From Berberis thunbergii (taxonomy: Eukaryota > Streptophyta > Magnoliopsida > Ranunculales > Berberidaceae): 64,000 nucleotides of DNA. The DNA lies in contig QNQO01000527.1 of the NCBI GenBank assembly GCA_003290165.1, positions 248,001 to 312,000 on the forward strand, in the 5' to 3' direction. Numbering within the stretch: the stretch's first letter is position 1; every line of letters begins with the position of its first letter. Positions 1 through 11,575 of the stretch are shown here, piece by piece. Position numbers and translations under genes: made by a program. The notes beneath the pieces were generated by a model that was given only the letters and a program-made list of their open reading frames with translations, ran no database searches and was not told where the DNA came from.

Positions 1-2502
1 GACGTGTGTGGTCCATTGAAGCCAATGTCAACTGGACAAAACAAGTACTTCCTAACATTCATTGATGATTGTAGCAGAAAGACATGGGTGTATTTTTTAA
101 AAAGGAAGTCAGAAGTAATGAATTGCTTTAAAGAGTTTAAAGCATTTGTTGAGAAGCAGAGCGGCTACTACATCAGAACCTTGAGATCTGATCAAGGTGG
201 AGAATACACATCAGATGCCTTCGAAAATTTCTGCAAGGAACAAGGCATCAGGCATCAGATGACACCAGCTCATACGCCGCAGCTGAATGGTGTTGCAGAA
301 AGAAAGAATCGAACAATTCTTGATATGGCAAGGAGTCTGCTCAAAGGAAAAAGTTTGCCCAAGCAATACTGGGCTGAAGCTGTGTCATGTGCAGTATATT
401 TACTGAATCGCTGCCCAACCAGGAGATTGCAAAATGTCACTCCAGAAGAAGCATGGAGTGGTCACAAGCCAAGTGTTACTCATCTCCGAGTTTTTGGCTG
501 TGTGGCTTATACAAAGATCCCTGAGGCGAGAAGGTCCAAACTCGACGACAAAAGTGAGAAATGCATTTTTGTTGGATATGGTGACAGAAGAATGGGATAT
601 AAGTTATATAATCCCATCACAAAGAAGGTGATCATGAGTAGAGACGTCATCTTTGAAGAAGATAAAGCTTGGCACTGGGATAGTGATCAAGAGGAAACTA
701 GATGGATCAATACTGAGTTGATCCTTGAAAATGAAGAAATGGAAGGAGTATCAACAATACCTGCAGAAGGTCCGATAGTACCGATAGATGAGCCACAAAC
801 TCCGGTACATGGATTTCCTACACCAACATCGGTGTCACCTTCTTCATCAGCAATTTCATCATCAACATCCTCACCAGAAGGACCAAGAGGGATGAGAAAT
901 TTACAAGATTTATATGATGCCACCGAAGTAAGTGAGGATACAAATTTATTTTGTTTCTTCGCTGATTGTGACCCACTCAGCTTCACTGAAGCAGTCACAG
1001 AAGAAAAATGGGTGAAAGCAATGGATGAAGAAATTCATGCCATTGAAAAGAATGACACCTGGAAGCTAACTGATCTACCAGAAGGCAAGAAAGCTATTGG
1101 TGTAAAATGGGTCTACAAAACAAAAAAGAATGCCAAAGGTGAAGTACAAAGGTACAAGGCAAGACTAGTGGCAAAAGGCTATAAACAAAGAGAAGGCATT
1201 GACTACGGAGAAGTATTTGCTCCTGTAGCCCGACTGGAAACAATCAGACTGGTGATCTCACTAGCTGCACAACATAAATGGAAGATCTATCAACTTGATG
1301 TGAAGTCAGCATTTCTGAATGGCTTCCTGGAAGAAGAAATCTATGTTGACCAGCCGCTTGGATATGTTGAAGCCGGCAATGAAACCAAAGTGTACAAGTT
1401 GAAGAAGGCTCTTTATGGCCTAAAACAGGCTCCACGTGCTTGGAATACCAGGATTGACAAGTATTTCCAAGAAAATGGATTTGAAAAATGTCCATATGAG
1501 CACGCGATGTATGTGAAGAAGGAAGTTGATGGAAGCATGTTATTTGCATGCTTGTATGTCGATGATTTAATTTTCACCGGCAACAACTCAATCATGTTCG
1601 AGGTTTTCAAGAAAAGCATGGTGCAAGAGTTTGAGATGACAGACATTGGTCTGATGGCACACTTTCTTGGCCTCGAAGTGACACAGAAAGAAGATGGGAT
1701 TTTTGTATCCCAAAGTGGTTATGCCAAGAACATTCTTGAGAAATTCAAGATGGACAAAAGCAATCCGGTCTCAACTCCAGTTGATGGTGGACTGGAATTG
1801 AGGAGGAAGAATAAAATGGGAAATGTTAATCCAACATACTTTAAAAGCTTAGTAGGAAGCTTGAGATACTTGACATGTACCAGACCAGACATACTCTATG
1901 GAGTAGGACTGATCAGCAGATATATGGAGACACCAGATCAGTGTCACTTGAATGCAGCCAAGAGAATTCTCCGCTACATCAAAGGAACGGTGAATGAAGG
2001 TATGTTCTATACTTCATGTGAAAACTTCAGTCTTACTGGTTACTCGGATAGTGATTGGGGTGGAGACTTGGATGAAAGGAAAAGTACAACAGGGTTTGTC
2101 TTTTTCATGGGAGATACATCGTTCACTTGGTCATCCAAGAAGCAATCGATAGTGACGCTATCGAGTTGTGAAGCTGAATATGTTGCTGCCAACTCAGCTG
2201 TATGTCATGCAATATGGTTGCGAAATATGCTAAAGCATTTGGGATTTCCTCAAGAAATTTCCACAGGGATTTATGTTGATAATCGATCAGCAATTGCATT
2301 GGCGAAAAATCCTGTGTATCATGAAAGAACCAAACACATCGATACACGTTATCATTTCATCCGAGAACACGTGAAGAACAAAGAAGTTGAACTGATATCC
2401 TGCAAGTCAAATGACCAAGTTGCAGATATCTTTACAAAGCCACTGAAGGGTGAAACATTTACTAGATTGAAGTACTTGCTCGGAATGATATCCCTCGATT
2501 AA
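1..2502 (+). CDS. Ty1/copia Pol polyprotein, 5'-truncated by the window edge (integrase, reverse transcriptase, RNase H)
   Basis: One uninterrupted frame runs from base 1 to the stop at 2500-2502, about 833 codons. It would integrate, reverse-transcribe and degrade the RNA template of a copia retrotransposon inside virus-like particles. Integrase core: the first codon (GAC, 1-3) is the probable first catalytic Asp (D-V-C-G-P), the second Asp is in LRSDQGGEY near residue 63, and the Glu is in [10 protein letters not shown] near residue 97. The reverse transcriptase has [19 protein letters not shown] and the YVDD box ([12 protein letters not shown]) near residue 520. RNase H has [19 protein letters not shown] and [10 protein letters not shown]. 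Protein order and motifs resemble TNT1-94-type plant Pol. Gag, protease and the integrase zinc finger lie outside the window. No stop or frameshift is visible, so this copy may be young. Confidence 0.95.
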   Translation, partial: DVCGPLKPMSTGQNKYFLTFIDDCSRKTWVYFLKRKSEVMNCFKEFKAFVEKQSGYYIRTLRSDQGGEYTSDAFENFCKEQGIRHQMTPAHTPQLNGVAERKNRTILDMARSLLKGKSLPKQYWAEAVSCAVYLLNRCPTRRLQNVTPEEAWSGHKPSVTHLRVFGCVAYTKIPEARRSKLDDKSEKCIFVGYGDRRMGYKLYNPITKKVIMSRDVIFEEDKAWHWDSDQEETRWINTELILENEEMEGVSTIPAEGPIVPIDEPQTPVHGFPTPTSVSPSSSAISSSTSSPEGPRGMRNLQDLYDATEVSEDTNLFCFFADCDPLSFTEAVTEEKWVKAMDEEIHAIEKNDTWKLTDLPEGKKAIGVKWVYKTKKNAKGEVQRYKARLVAKGYKQREGIDYGEVFAPVARLETIRLVISLAAQHKWKIYQLDVKSAFLNGFLEEEIYVDQPLGYVEAGNETKVYKLKKALYGLKQAPRAWNTRIDKYFQENGFEKCPYEHAMYVKKEVDGSMLFACLYVDDLIFTGNNSIMFEVFKKSMVQEFEMTDIGLMAHFLGLEVTQKEDGIFVSQSGYAKNILEKFKMDKSNPVSTPVDGGLELRRKNKMGNVNPTYFKSLVGSLRYLTCTRPDILYGVGLISRYMETPDQCHLNAAKRILRYIKGTVNEGMFYTSCENFSLTGYSDSDWGGDLDERKSTTGFVFFMGDTSFTWSSKKQSIVTLSSCEAEYVAANSAVCHAIWLRNMLKHLGFPQEISTGIYVDNRSAIALAKNPVYHERTKHIDTRYHFIREHVKNKEVELISCKSNDQVADIFTKPLKGETFTRLKYLLGMISLD

Positions 2503-2506
2503 GTTT

Positions 2507-2518
2507 AAGGGGGGAATT
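2507..2518 (+). other. Polypurine tract of the copia element
   Basis: The run aaggggggaatt lies five bases after the Pol stop and directly abuts the LTR start TG. This is the expected position of the plus-strand DNA primer. Confidence 0.8.
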
Positions 2519-2861
2519 TGCTGGAAAATTAAACTTAATCTAGATGGTTTTCAACATCTAGATGGTCTTCAACTTCTAGATGGTCTTCAACCACTAGATG
2601 GTCTTTGATAGCCACCATTGTTGATGGTTGTTGTACCAACAACCATAGCCACAATTGTAGAATTTACTAGCCTCCTTTGGAGACTTATTGTATTCCCATT
2701 TACCTATAAATAGGTAGAGGATGTGTGTGTTCTAAGTGTGGAAAACAAAGAGAGAAATAAGAGAGTAGAAGTGTGAGATTGTTTATCCTTTCTCTTTGAA
2801 TAAAATCAGTGTTTCTCTCTTAGTGATTGCAAACCACCATAAGTGGTCATTTCCACCAACA
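2519..2861 (+). repeat. 3' LTR of the copia element (343 bp)
   Basis: It begins tgctgg right after the polypurine tract and ends ccaccaaca, so it has the usual TG...CA ends with a short imperfect inverted repeat. It holds a TATA box (cctataaatagg, about 2703-2714) and an AATAAA at about 2799, as expected for an LTR promoter and polyadenylation site. The 5' LTR is outside the window, so the target-site duplication cannot be confirmed. The base after the LTR starts gtgcc. Confidence 0.8.
2539..2610 (+). promoter_or_regulatory. Four 18-bp tandem repeats in the U3 part of the LTR
   Basis: Four near-identical 18-bp units of the form tctagatggtcttcaact follow each other upstream of the LTR TATA box. 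Tandem U3 repeats of this kind act as transcriptional enhancers in some tobacco copia elements (Tnt1, Tto1). The same role here is inference from position and arrangement. Confidence 0.55.
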
Positions 2862-3152
2862 GTGCCATCAACTTTAGTTAGCAAAACAAGAAAAGATTTG
2901 GTACCTGGATTTCCAGCTCTACTCTATAAAATGGAATGGATTTTAAGCTCTACACTTTAATAAATAAATATATTCAATCAGTTCAATACACTTTTGTGGC
3001 ACCTAATTAAAAGCTAAAGATGATTTGGCAACCCATATCTATAATCACTTTATTGGGAAAAAAACAAAATTAATAGTCCAATTAGGACAGTTGCATGTAT
3101 ATTGCAATTAAGGCGACAAAATCACCATTTTCTTCAAAACTACACAACTAAC
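2862..3152. other. AT-rich flank between the copia LTR and the last visible MINIYO exon
   Basis: No coding homology was recognised here. In the reading direction of the MINIYO relic this should be the next intron or exon. The copia element therefore probably entered and ended the relic at this point. Confidence 0.4.
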
Positions 3153-6100
3153 CGTGCTTCGGCAGAGTGCTACTGCCTCTTTAATTGTGTATCCTTTAGC
3201 AGCAGGATCTCCCTCAGTTCCGAGTAGTCACGTTCAGTGACAGTCTCAAAGTCATGTTGAACACGGTCAGAAGTATTATCTGAAGAAAGGGAAAAAATCG
3301 CATCATGGTTTTTTCATTATCATTATACATCATGATGAGTAAAGTCGCAACCATGATAATATGGCGAAATACATGTGTTTTGGACACCAACCAATCTCCA
3401 TTACAAATAAATAGGAAACATTAGTAACTAGCATCACCAGATATAATTTTTTTTTGAAAATCTGAACATTATATCACTAAAATGGTAATCGCATAAAAAG
3501 AAAATGAGTGAGAAATGTAAAATAAAAAACATGAAAAAATAAAACACAGTTTAGGATTAATTTTCATTGCAATTCAACTAAAAGGCCTTTCTCGTGTGCT
3601 ATGTAACAACGACACAGATACGGGTGTCGGATATGCATGGATACGAAGTAATGTCGACCAAGGAAACACAATACGGGATATACTAGAGACGCACTTGAAC
3701 ATTTAATATTATTTACTTTTTCAACAAGAAAATTTGAATTATTACTCATATTCATTCACTTGAAGGTCAATATTTCTACTCATGTACCACTAATTTGTCA
3801 TGATATGCTCGTAATATTAGTAAAAAATTGAAATTGTTTAAAGATGAGTGAAAAAGTTAATGATTTAAACATGGAGTCTTGGATGGGAGTATATGTGAGT
3901 GACTGAGTGCCAACACGAGTATTTGACACAATATGTGCCAACATTCTTTTTTTTTTTTTTTAGAAATAGAGTGTCCTTGTTATATAGCTTGTGTGTTAGT
4001 AAAGAACCATAAACATTTGTTTCTTGGGTTGGGTGGTATAGGTTAATGAACATGGGAGTAGGTCTACATAAAACATGAAAATAACAAAGAACTGACCAGC
4101 AAAGAGAATGTCTAGTAAAAATATTGGACAAGTTATAAAAATGCTTGGGCCTTACCATTGTCAGGTATTTTACCATAATTACTTTCCAAAACAGTCCCAT
4201 CTAAAGAGAACCGTATTGTCCTGGCTGCCTCAACTCTCTCACTCCATGCACTCCACAAGTTTTTAAAAAGTGTTTCTGAAGCCTTTCCATCAACACCACC
4301 AGTCGCAAAATTAGCACTACCAGGAGACTTTAATTCCGAACCATGTACAGATCTAGACTCTTGATGGTGGATCTCTTCTTGATTCCTGGTTCAAGTGGCT
4401 CTCCTCGCATTTAGTATCCACATGACTCATTTCAACATCTGAAATTACACTCTTAATCTTTCCCAACTTTTTCTGTCCCCGCTTCTTTAGTACTTCTAAT
4501 AATCCAGGCTTCATTTTCTCCATTATCTCAGCTTGTGCTTCTGCAATCTCAACTGGTGATATTTGCTGTAAGCGAGCACGATTTTGAGCATCAATTTCTC
4601 TCTCTAAGCGGAATAGGTCATTGTTCAGTCTGAAAATTTTCCAGGCTAACATCTTGGAGTAAAGTACTTTCATGTTTTATGTTACCTCGAGCAGCGAAAA
4701 TATTTGATTCATCAGTGTTCTTATCAAGAAGATCAATGGACGGCCCCACAAGCCTAGAATCACTCATTTCACTATCTCTACCATCATTCTGATGCATGCT
4801 TGAAGTTACATGCAATCCTTTATCTACTTGTTCACAGCTAAACACATCAAAATTTTGTGGGACTTGGTCATCTGTATCTCTCTTGTCTACATGATCTGTT
4901 TGCACTCCTGCTGCTCCATGTTTTAGGCGTTCCCTTGTAGTCAAGTTATCAAATTGAGTTGCCTGTGGTTCATCGAAACTGCAATCAGTTCTCTTCACCT
5001 ACTGCAATTCAAGGTTTTCTTTTGCTTCCTCTCAAGGAGATTCGCAATGCTTGCTAGAAGACAAAAGTCAGTTTCATCCTTATCTTCGTTGTTGTTGTCA
5101 TCATCAACATCCATTTCACTGGTTATAGGAGCCCAATGCTGCAAAATAAGTAATTAAATGATCAGTATAATTCACACAAACAGATACATAATTCATGCTA
5201 CCAGATTCTTGACAGAAGTCTTGCAAACTCTAAACTGGAGCAGAAAATGCAAAACTGACATTTACGCGAGGGGAGAAATTCAATGACAACTAACTAAGCT
5301 ACAAACTAGATTGACATATTTATGCCCGGTAATTGATGTCAAGATTATTATTAGTTCCATCAGACACCATAAGGTTTGTGACTAAAGGAAGCCGCATCAA
5401 ATAACATCCTTTTCAGACCATCAAGTCGCACCATAATGTTGTGAATTGATATTTGACCTATGTCTACCCAAACCTGGCAACGATTTCCAAGTAACATCCT
5501 TTTTCAGACCATAAAAGTCGTGATCAATCCAGGTTCAAGAGTTCATGGTCCCTGAGTTTAGATTCATGAAGAAACATGAAAAATCACAAAGAAACACCTC
5601 TGGTTTCCACCTGCGAAGAATCATCTTTACCATCACACCTAAGACCTGTTACAAAATCCATCCCCCCCTCCCCCCGCCCCACCCACCCCCACCACCACCA
5701 CCTACCAATGACCAGCACAAAACAATTTTACAATGATCCCTCAATCTCAACCCCCTTCAATTCTTTCTTCTTCCTTTTTCGACCTGCATTTGATCGATGG
5801 CATACACAGTGATCGAGAAAGCAGGATGATTGACAGATATACAATTTTCTATGGGGCTTTGTATGTGTATGTGTGTCTCCGTGATTTATTAAATCATCAC
5901 ATATAAAACAACCAAATCTAAGAATTCACTGTCGCTTCATGCATTTTTGTGCCTTACAGCATTTGTGATCTCCACGCGGTAGGATACTAATTAGTTTATG
6001 CTTTTACCTAATGCTTGCTCTAAAGTTCAGTTGATAATCAGATTATGTTTGTGACAATGTCATGGTTTCAACTGTATAAAGTGATCGCAAAAACAAGTCA

Positions 6101-6577
6101 TCAAACCACATTGTCCATAAAAATAGCACCTTTCAGGTTAACTTTGCAATTCAATAAATACACAAAGAACCCCTTTCACCTAATTGCATCAACTGTATCA
6201 AATGTGAAAATGGGCACTCAATCAAACAGCATAAGATAACAATCTTCAATAACTCCAAAACCCTAAAAGAAAAACCCATACTTGAATCAGTGAGAGAGGG
6301 AGATAAGAGAGCTTACAGGACCGTGGGAGCGGTGGCGAGCGACTGGGAAAGGAAGAACAGTTGGTCGAGGGACAGAGGGCTTATTATACTGATTAGTGAC
6401 TGAAGAGGAGAAACCCTTCTCGAAGATTCTCCCAACGAGGCGAGAAGAGGGGTCTTCTGCTTTTGCTTGTGCTTCATCTCTTAATACTCTCGACGACGAT
6501 ACTGGCATCGTCTTCGAAGTTGAAATTTCGCGTATGGGACGCTTCATACTTCCACTGCTGCTGGTCTTCTTCTCCAT
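3153..6577 (-). pseudogene. IYO: MINIYO / RPAP1-like transcription elongation regulator, 5' exons of a decayed gene
   Basis: MINIYO is an RNA polymerase II-associated factor that promotes the onset of cell differentiation. Exon 1 (6577-6317) reads MEKKTSSSGSMKRPIREI and ends FPVARHRSHGP at a gtaagc donor. Exon 2 starts at 5138 after ttttgcag with HWAPITSE and contains ARLQQISPVEIAEAQAEIME and LWSAWSERVEAARTIRFSL, ending at a gtaagg donor (4156). Exon 3 (3279-3153) follows ttcttcag and contains GYTIKEAVAL. These match the N-terminal part of plant MINIYO in order, with introns kept, so this is not a processed copy. Breaks: an in-frame TGA at 4997-4995 where the family has Trp (SR-W-REL), and frameshifts near 4990, 4640, 4370 and 3205. 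Sequence beyond exon 3 is not found; the copia element lies there. Intron 1 (5139-6316) holds a C-rich tract at 5662-5703, and intron 2 (3280-4155) only AT-rich DNA with a T-run at 3947-3961. Confidence 0.88.
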
Positions 6578-7053
6578 GAGAGTTCAATTCAACAAGTTGG
6601 AGAGATCGCGGGAGCTTTAAAATGCCAACTTCTTTCCTTCAAAACCAAACATTCGTACCGTCTTCTTCTTCAGTCTCTAGCTTTGAGCGGCGAGTGGTAA
6701 TATCACCCGCTGATCCGACTAAATAACATCAAGAAGTCTACCCTCGCCACTGTAGCTCTACTTGGCATTTTGTCCAAGTAATATTTTTCGTTTTATGTAC
6801 CTTTCTACATGTTTTATATTACAAACATGCATTCAGAGAAAATGAATCTCACTCAACCTTTAACCCATTTTCCAACTTTCAATGCTAGCCATTTTTTTAT
6901 CTTCAATTCATAGTATTACTCTGAATTGTAATATAGAAGATACATTTGATAGATGATCTACAACTTTAGATTCTGATTAGCACCACTATATAATCATGCA
7001 TTTTGCATGCAAATACACTAGTTTGCAGTTACTTTACAGTCACTAGGTAGTAA
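6578..7053. other. Upstream region of the MINIYO relic
   Basis: It would contain the old 5' UTR and promoter. I see no clear TATA box or other recognisable element. Confidence 0.4.
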
Positions 7054-7061
7054 TGAAAAAT

Positions 7062-7749
7062 CAGTGTTCTAAAAATCGCTAGGCGCTGGGCGGGCGGCGA
7101 GCTGGTGCCTAGCACCCAGGGGCCTAGGCGGCACCTAGGCGGTCTTAGGTTTTGTATTATTACTTTAATAATTTACAAAAGTTAAGCATAATACATTATC
7201 AATTACATCCAATTTAATGCCAGTATATATATGCAAAATTTAAAAACATGAAAAATTACCAATAGTGAACAAAATTTATTAAAACTCAAATGACTGAAGT
7301 TGGTCATGATGGGTACTTTATATAAATTTGAATGTGTACTCTTTTATTTTTCTTCAAATTGCATAAATAACCTCAGTTATATTTGATAAAATCTACATTA
7401 GTAAAATTGGTACCGACAGATCATTCGAGAATTCCATTAAGTAATCATCATTTGCTACATTTAGACATATACTGAATAAAAAATAATTAAATAGTTTATT
7501 ATTAAAAAGTAGGAAATAAAATAAAATAAGAACACAATTAGCCATATTAAAATTTTAAAAAAATTAAAAAAAAAAAAAAATCACCCAGACCGCCTAGAGT
7601 CCGCCTAGACCCCGCCTAGGCCGCCCAGACCCGCCCAGCCGCCCAGACAGCCCGCCCAGCCGCCCAGACAGCCCGCCCAGCCATTAATCTGGGCGGTTTT
7701 CCACCTTCTAGCGCCTAGGCGGCCGCCTAGACCGATTTTTAGAACATTG
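7062..7749. mobile_element. hAT-type non-autonomous element, family 1 copy 1 (688 bp)
   Basis: Terminal inverted repeats are cagtgttctaaaaatcg at the left and the complement of cgatttttagaacattg at the right. An 8-bp target duplication tgaaaaat (7054-7061) / tgaaaaac (7750-7757) flanks it, as for hAT elements. GC-rich subterminal blocks built on cctaggcg and cgcccagac surround an AT-rich core. A 22-bp GC-rich unit is tandemly repeated at about 7630-7682. It has no transposase and would need a hAT transposase in trans. Confidence 0.85.
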
Positions 7750-8299
7750 TGAAAAACGATTAACTCATGGTCGTGGTTGTTGTGGGTGGGTGGTGGCAAT
7801 GGTGATGATTATGACTGTTATGGTTGTGTTGGTGACAATGGTTATGGTTGTGGTGATAGTGGCGGCAATGGCGATGCAGATGGATATTAATGGTGGTTGT
7901 AAAGTTAAGAGAGTAGAGTTCGAAAGATAATAATGAAAGTTTTACAAAGTAATATAAGAGATGTTATTCCATAAAATTTTGTGTGAATTTTATAACTAAG
8001 AGATGAGAATGCCCTGTGTTCAAATTCCAATAAACATTTTAAACTAAGGATGGTAGCATAATTGCATATACATTCATTTATCGTGTACCAAGGGTCCAAG
8101 AGTCAATGTTTGATATATCATTTTGTTGAAATTTAGTTATTGTATTTCTTTGTCGAATCTATATATTTTCTTTAATAAAGTCATGCATTCAAATGTGGGT
8201 AAAAAATGTTGTTGATTTACTTTATCAATTCCAATTTACCGTTTCAACACTTTTCAATAACTATCATCAATAATCAAGAAAATATATTTGAGAATTATT

Positions 8300-8928
8300 C
8301 AGTGTTCTAAAAAACGCTAGGTGGTGGGCGGGCGGGGAGCTGGTGCCTAGCGCCCAGGGGCTTAGGCAGTTTTAGGTTTTTGTATTATAACTTTAATAAT
8401 TTACAAAAGTTAAGCATAATACCTCAATTACATCAAATTTAATGCCAAGATACATATGCAAAATTTATAAACATGAAAAATTAACAATCATGAACAAAAT
8501 TTATTAAAATTCAAATGAGTGAAGTTGGTCATGATTGGTACTTTATACAAATTTGAATTTGTGGACAAATATCTAAACCTACTCTTTTATTTTTCTTCAA
8601 ATTGCATGAATGACCTCAATCATATTTGATAAAATCTACATTACTAAATTTGGTACCGGCATATCTTTTGAAAATTTAATTAAGTAATCATCATTTGCTA
8701 CATTCAGACATACACTGAATAAAAAAATAATTAAATTGTTTCTTTCCAAAAAAGGAGAAAGAAAAATAAAATAAGAACACAATCAACCTTATTAAAAAAA
8801 AAAAACCCGCCCAGATCGCCTAGACCACCCAGACCCGCCTAGGCGCCTACCCGATTTTTCACCCTGCCCAGCCATTAATCTGGGCGTTTTTCTAACGCCT
8901 ACCGCCTAGGCCGTTTTTTAGAACACTG
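8300..8928. mobile_element. hAT-type non-autonomous element, family 1 copy 2 (629 bp)
   Basis: This is the same family as 7062-7749: same termini (cagtgttctaaaaa...ttttttagaacactg), same cctaggcg-rich ends and an alignable AT-rich core in the same orientation. The flanking 8-mers gaattatt (8292-8299) and aaattacg (8929-8936) share only five of eight bases, so this copy is older or its flanks have drifted. It lacks most of the expanded GC-rich tandem array of copy 1. Confidence 0.8.
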
Positions 8929-8995
8929 AAATTACGTCAAAACGATGTACAAATATACAATGAAATTATAAATTGTATGTAGAGTGTTGGGATTA

Positions 8996-10726
8996 GGTCT
9001 ATGCTTTGTAAAAATTATTTAAAGATTAATCGACTCATGAGGACTATTGTCAAAGACAACAAGATTGAAGTCAAAGCTATGAAAACCGAAACAAACCAAC
9101 AATAAGAAGCCAAAGCAAGTCAAAGAAGAATTTTCTAGAAATGACTCAAGACTTGAAATTTGAATTAAAATTAAAATTAAAATTAAAATTTTGAATTCAA
9201 TTCAAATTTAAAATTTGAATTTGGAGATATTCTTTGATGAGACATGCCCATGTTATAAATAGACAAGTCCATGTGACAAATTACTTGTCAAGTATTTTCC
9301 CCATGTGACTAAGGAATATCTTTTGTTTGAAAAAAAAATCTAGGGAAGGCAAAGTCGAATTCACCTACTGCAGATTTGTCGTTGCCATTAGTCAATAACT
9401 GTTTTGAAGTAGCCATAATTAATCTAGCCGTTGGAGCTGCTTAACAAAGTCAACTTTACCTCACTGTCAACTAAGTTAGGTATATAAATAGTGGCTCAAG
9501 ACCATTCTCTCAAACCATCTGTTGAAACCATATCTGGAAACCATCTTTCAAATCTTTCAAAGTCAATTTCTTCACAACCCTTGAGAGATCCATTCACCCA
9601 CTCAACACCCATATTCCTTGCGAGAGATCCCATGGTATTTAAAAAAAACTCTTATTCAGTTAATGGTCAATTTGATTATCTAAAGACAATATAGAAGAAA
9701 CGTGAGGAAAAAATGTTGAAGGTTTCTTTGTATTGTTAAATGCCTCATTTGGAGAGGTGTTGAGCCTTCAACCACTTCATCTAATCTTGAGTTTAAAGCT
9801 TTCGTGTCTTCTATTGAGTGAGGGAGTGAATGTAAAAGAGATTATAACATCTATATCCAACAAATGCCACTTGAAAAGAGAAACTTTTGAGTGTTAGTTT
9901 GTCTAAACTCGCATTTACCTTATGCGGATTCGAGCCTTTGAGAAGGGTTGTTTGTACTAGTAAGCGTCACCTTGGATTTCAAGTATGTGATAAGACTCAA
10001 TTGTCTTGCATCCCACGTTGTTGTGAACATTGGCAAATTGATAAGTCTCGTAGAACACAACTATAAACCAAGTGTATTATTGTAGATACCAAACACTTCC
10101 GTAATACTTGATTGCATCCCGTTGTGATTGCCAATGTGTTCATAAGACTCGTGGAGCGGAACATTTGGTTCATGTTGGTAAGTCTCGTAGGAGCGCATTG
10201 ATTTTACCTTGCGAGATTGTTGAACGTTGATTGAGAATGGAGTTCCCATTTGATCAAGTAGTAAAGACTCGAGGCTTGTGAATCTTTTCCACTAAGAAAG
10301 TAACCTTTCGAGGCAAATCAAACTCGGGCTTTGGTGAACCTCGTCACATTGGTGTCTTTGTTCGGTTTGTTTTCTTTCCTCATTAACTCTATTTACTTCA
10401 CCTTACATATTTAGATAAGTTGTTTTTACTTTCAGTCGAGTATATTACTTGAATGTTCAACTTGCATGCTTAAGATTTCTTTTAGAGGTTTGTAAAAGGT
10501 ATTTTACTTGGTGGTCATTTTCAAGTGAATTAACTAAACTTGTGAACCTTGTGGTATTGACTTTCCTTGAGTCACAACGTAAACCTTCAACAAGTTTAGG
10601 CAAAGAACTTTGAAGGGTTATTTACATATTAAGACACGTAATTTAAATATATTTCACATTGGGTACAAATATTTTGCATAATTACACCTTGCGTAAGAAA
10701 TTGGCCCTTGACCATTTTGTTCAACA
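8996..10726 (+). repeat. Possible long solo LTR or retroelement relic
   Basis: The stretch begins tgttgggattagg and could end at caaca (10722-10726). It has TATA-like signals at about 9255 (ttataaatag) and 9481 (tatataaatag), a downstream region with several imperfect (a/t)agactcgt(a/g)gagc units between 10040 and 10195, and no long open frame. This looks like a long copia-type LTR, but I find no second copy, no PBS and no matching 5-bp flanks, so the call is tentative. Confidence 0.3.
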
Positions 10727-11339
10727 ACGTTGACCAGTGTCAAACTTTGAATACTTTCGCTTATTTTTTAAAGCAAATTTTATTTTCAAAATTTGAGTAT
10801 TCACACCCTTCTAGTCAGGTTAGCCTAGTGACTTTCAAATCATCATATCATGACAATCACCACTTCAATTCCATAACTGCATTGCTACCATGCCATGGCC
10901 ACAATCACTGCCACCAACACTATACCACATTCAGATAAACCAAATACTTGTTTATGAATTATGAATGTAACAGTAGAAATAAAAATGACACAATTTGTGG
11001 AGCATCAAAATTATCGAGATGACAATAAACTACTAGTTATTTAGCTAGTTTGGGTTTGGCAAAACATACAACGATTGATTGATAATCATGTCATGTCGAT
11101 CCAACCATCAAAATTTTGAGTCATGTTTGGGTTACGAGGCTAATCATTATACATTTAGGCTTTGATTCGTTCCAGTCTGAATTTGGGCTTTGATTATCTA
11201 TTCTTATAATGGGCCTTGTTTGGGCCTCTATGGTTAGTTTTAACCTTCTTGGGTTTCATGAGCTGGCCCAATAGATGGGATGCTAAATCTTGTGATGGGC
11301 GCTTTCTACCACGCGTATGGATTTGATGACAGTCTATTT
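10727..11339. other. AT-rich stretch without recognised features
   Basis: No coding, repeat-end or RNA signal was recognised on either strand. Confidence 0.4.
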
Positions 11340-11575
11340 TGATGTATCATCAACTTTCATTGCAATCGTGCAAACAATTCTTCTAAACTGAAAAAGAAAA
11401 ATAGAAAACAAAACAAAATCAAAGCAGTAAAATAATTTGATTCCGAGCGGGAATTAAGCGAACCTAACCCAGAAGGAGACGCGTATGGTTCTAGCTCAGA
11501 TTGAGTGGTCCCTCAAGTGAAGTGTCTTGTTTTGCCAAAGCTAGCGAAGTTAGTAAGAGTGGACTTCGTGCTAGC
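11340..11575 (-). repeat. Outer end of the left arm of the gypsy inverted repeat
   Basis: This piece is the reverse complement, with mutations, of about 24270-24500. Shared landmarks include ttttgccaaagctagc, the gagcgggaattaagc block and tttcattgcaatc. It is separated from the rest of its arm (20640 onward) by the Athila element. Confidence 0.8.

Noticed and set aside
8996..10726. A complete small LTR element (TRIM)
   Set aside because: No second LTR, PBS or polypurine tract and no matching flanks were found; kept only as a tentative LTR-like relic.
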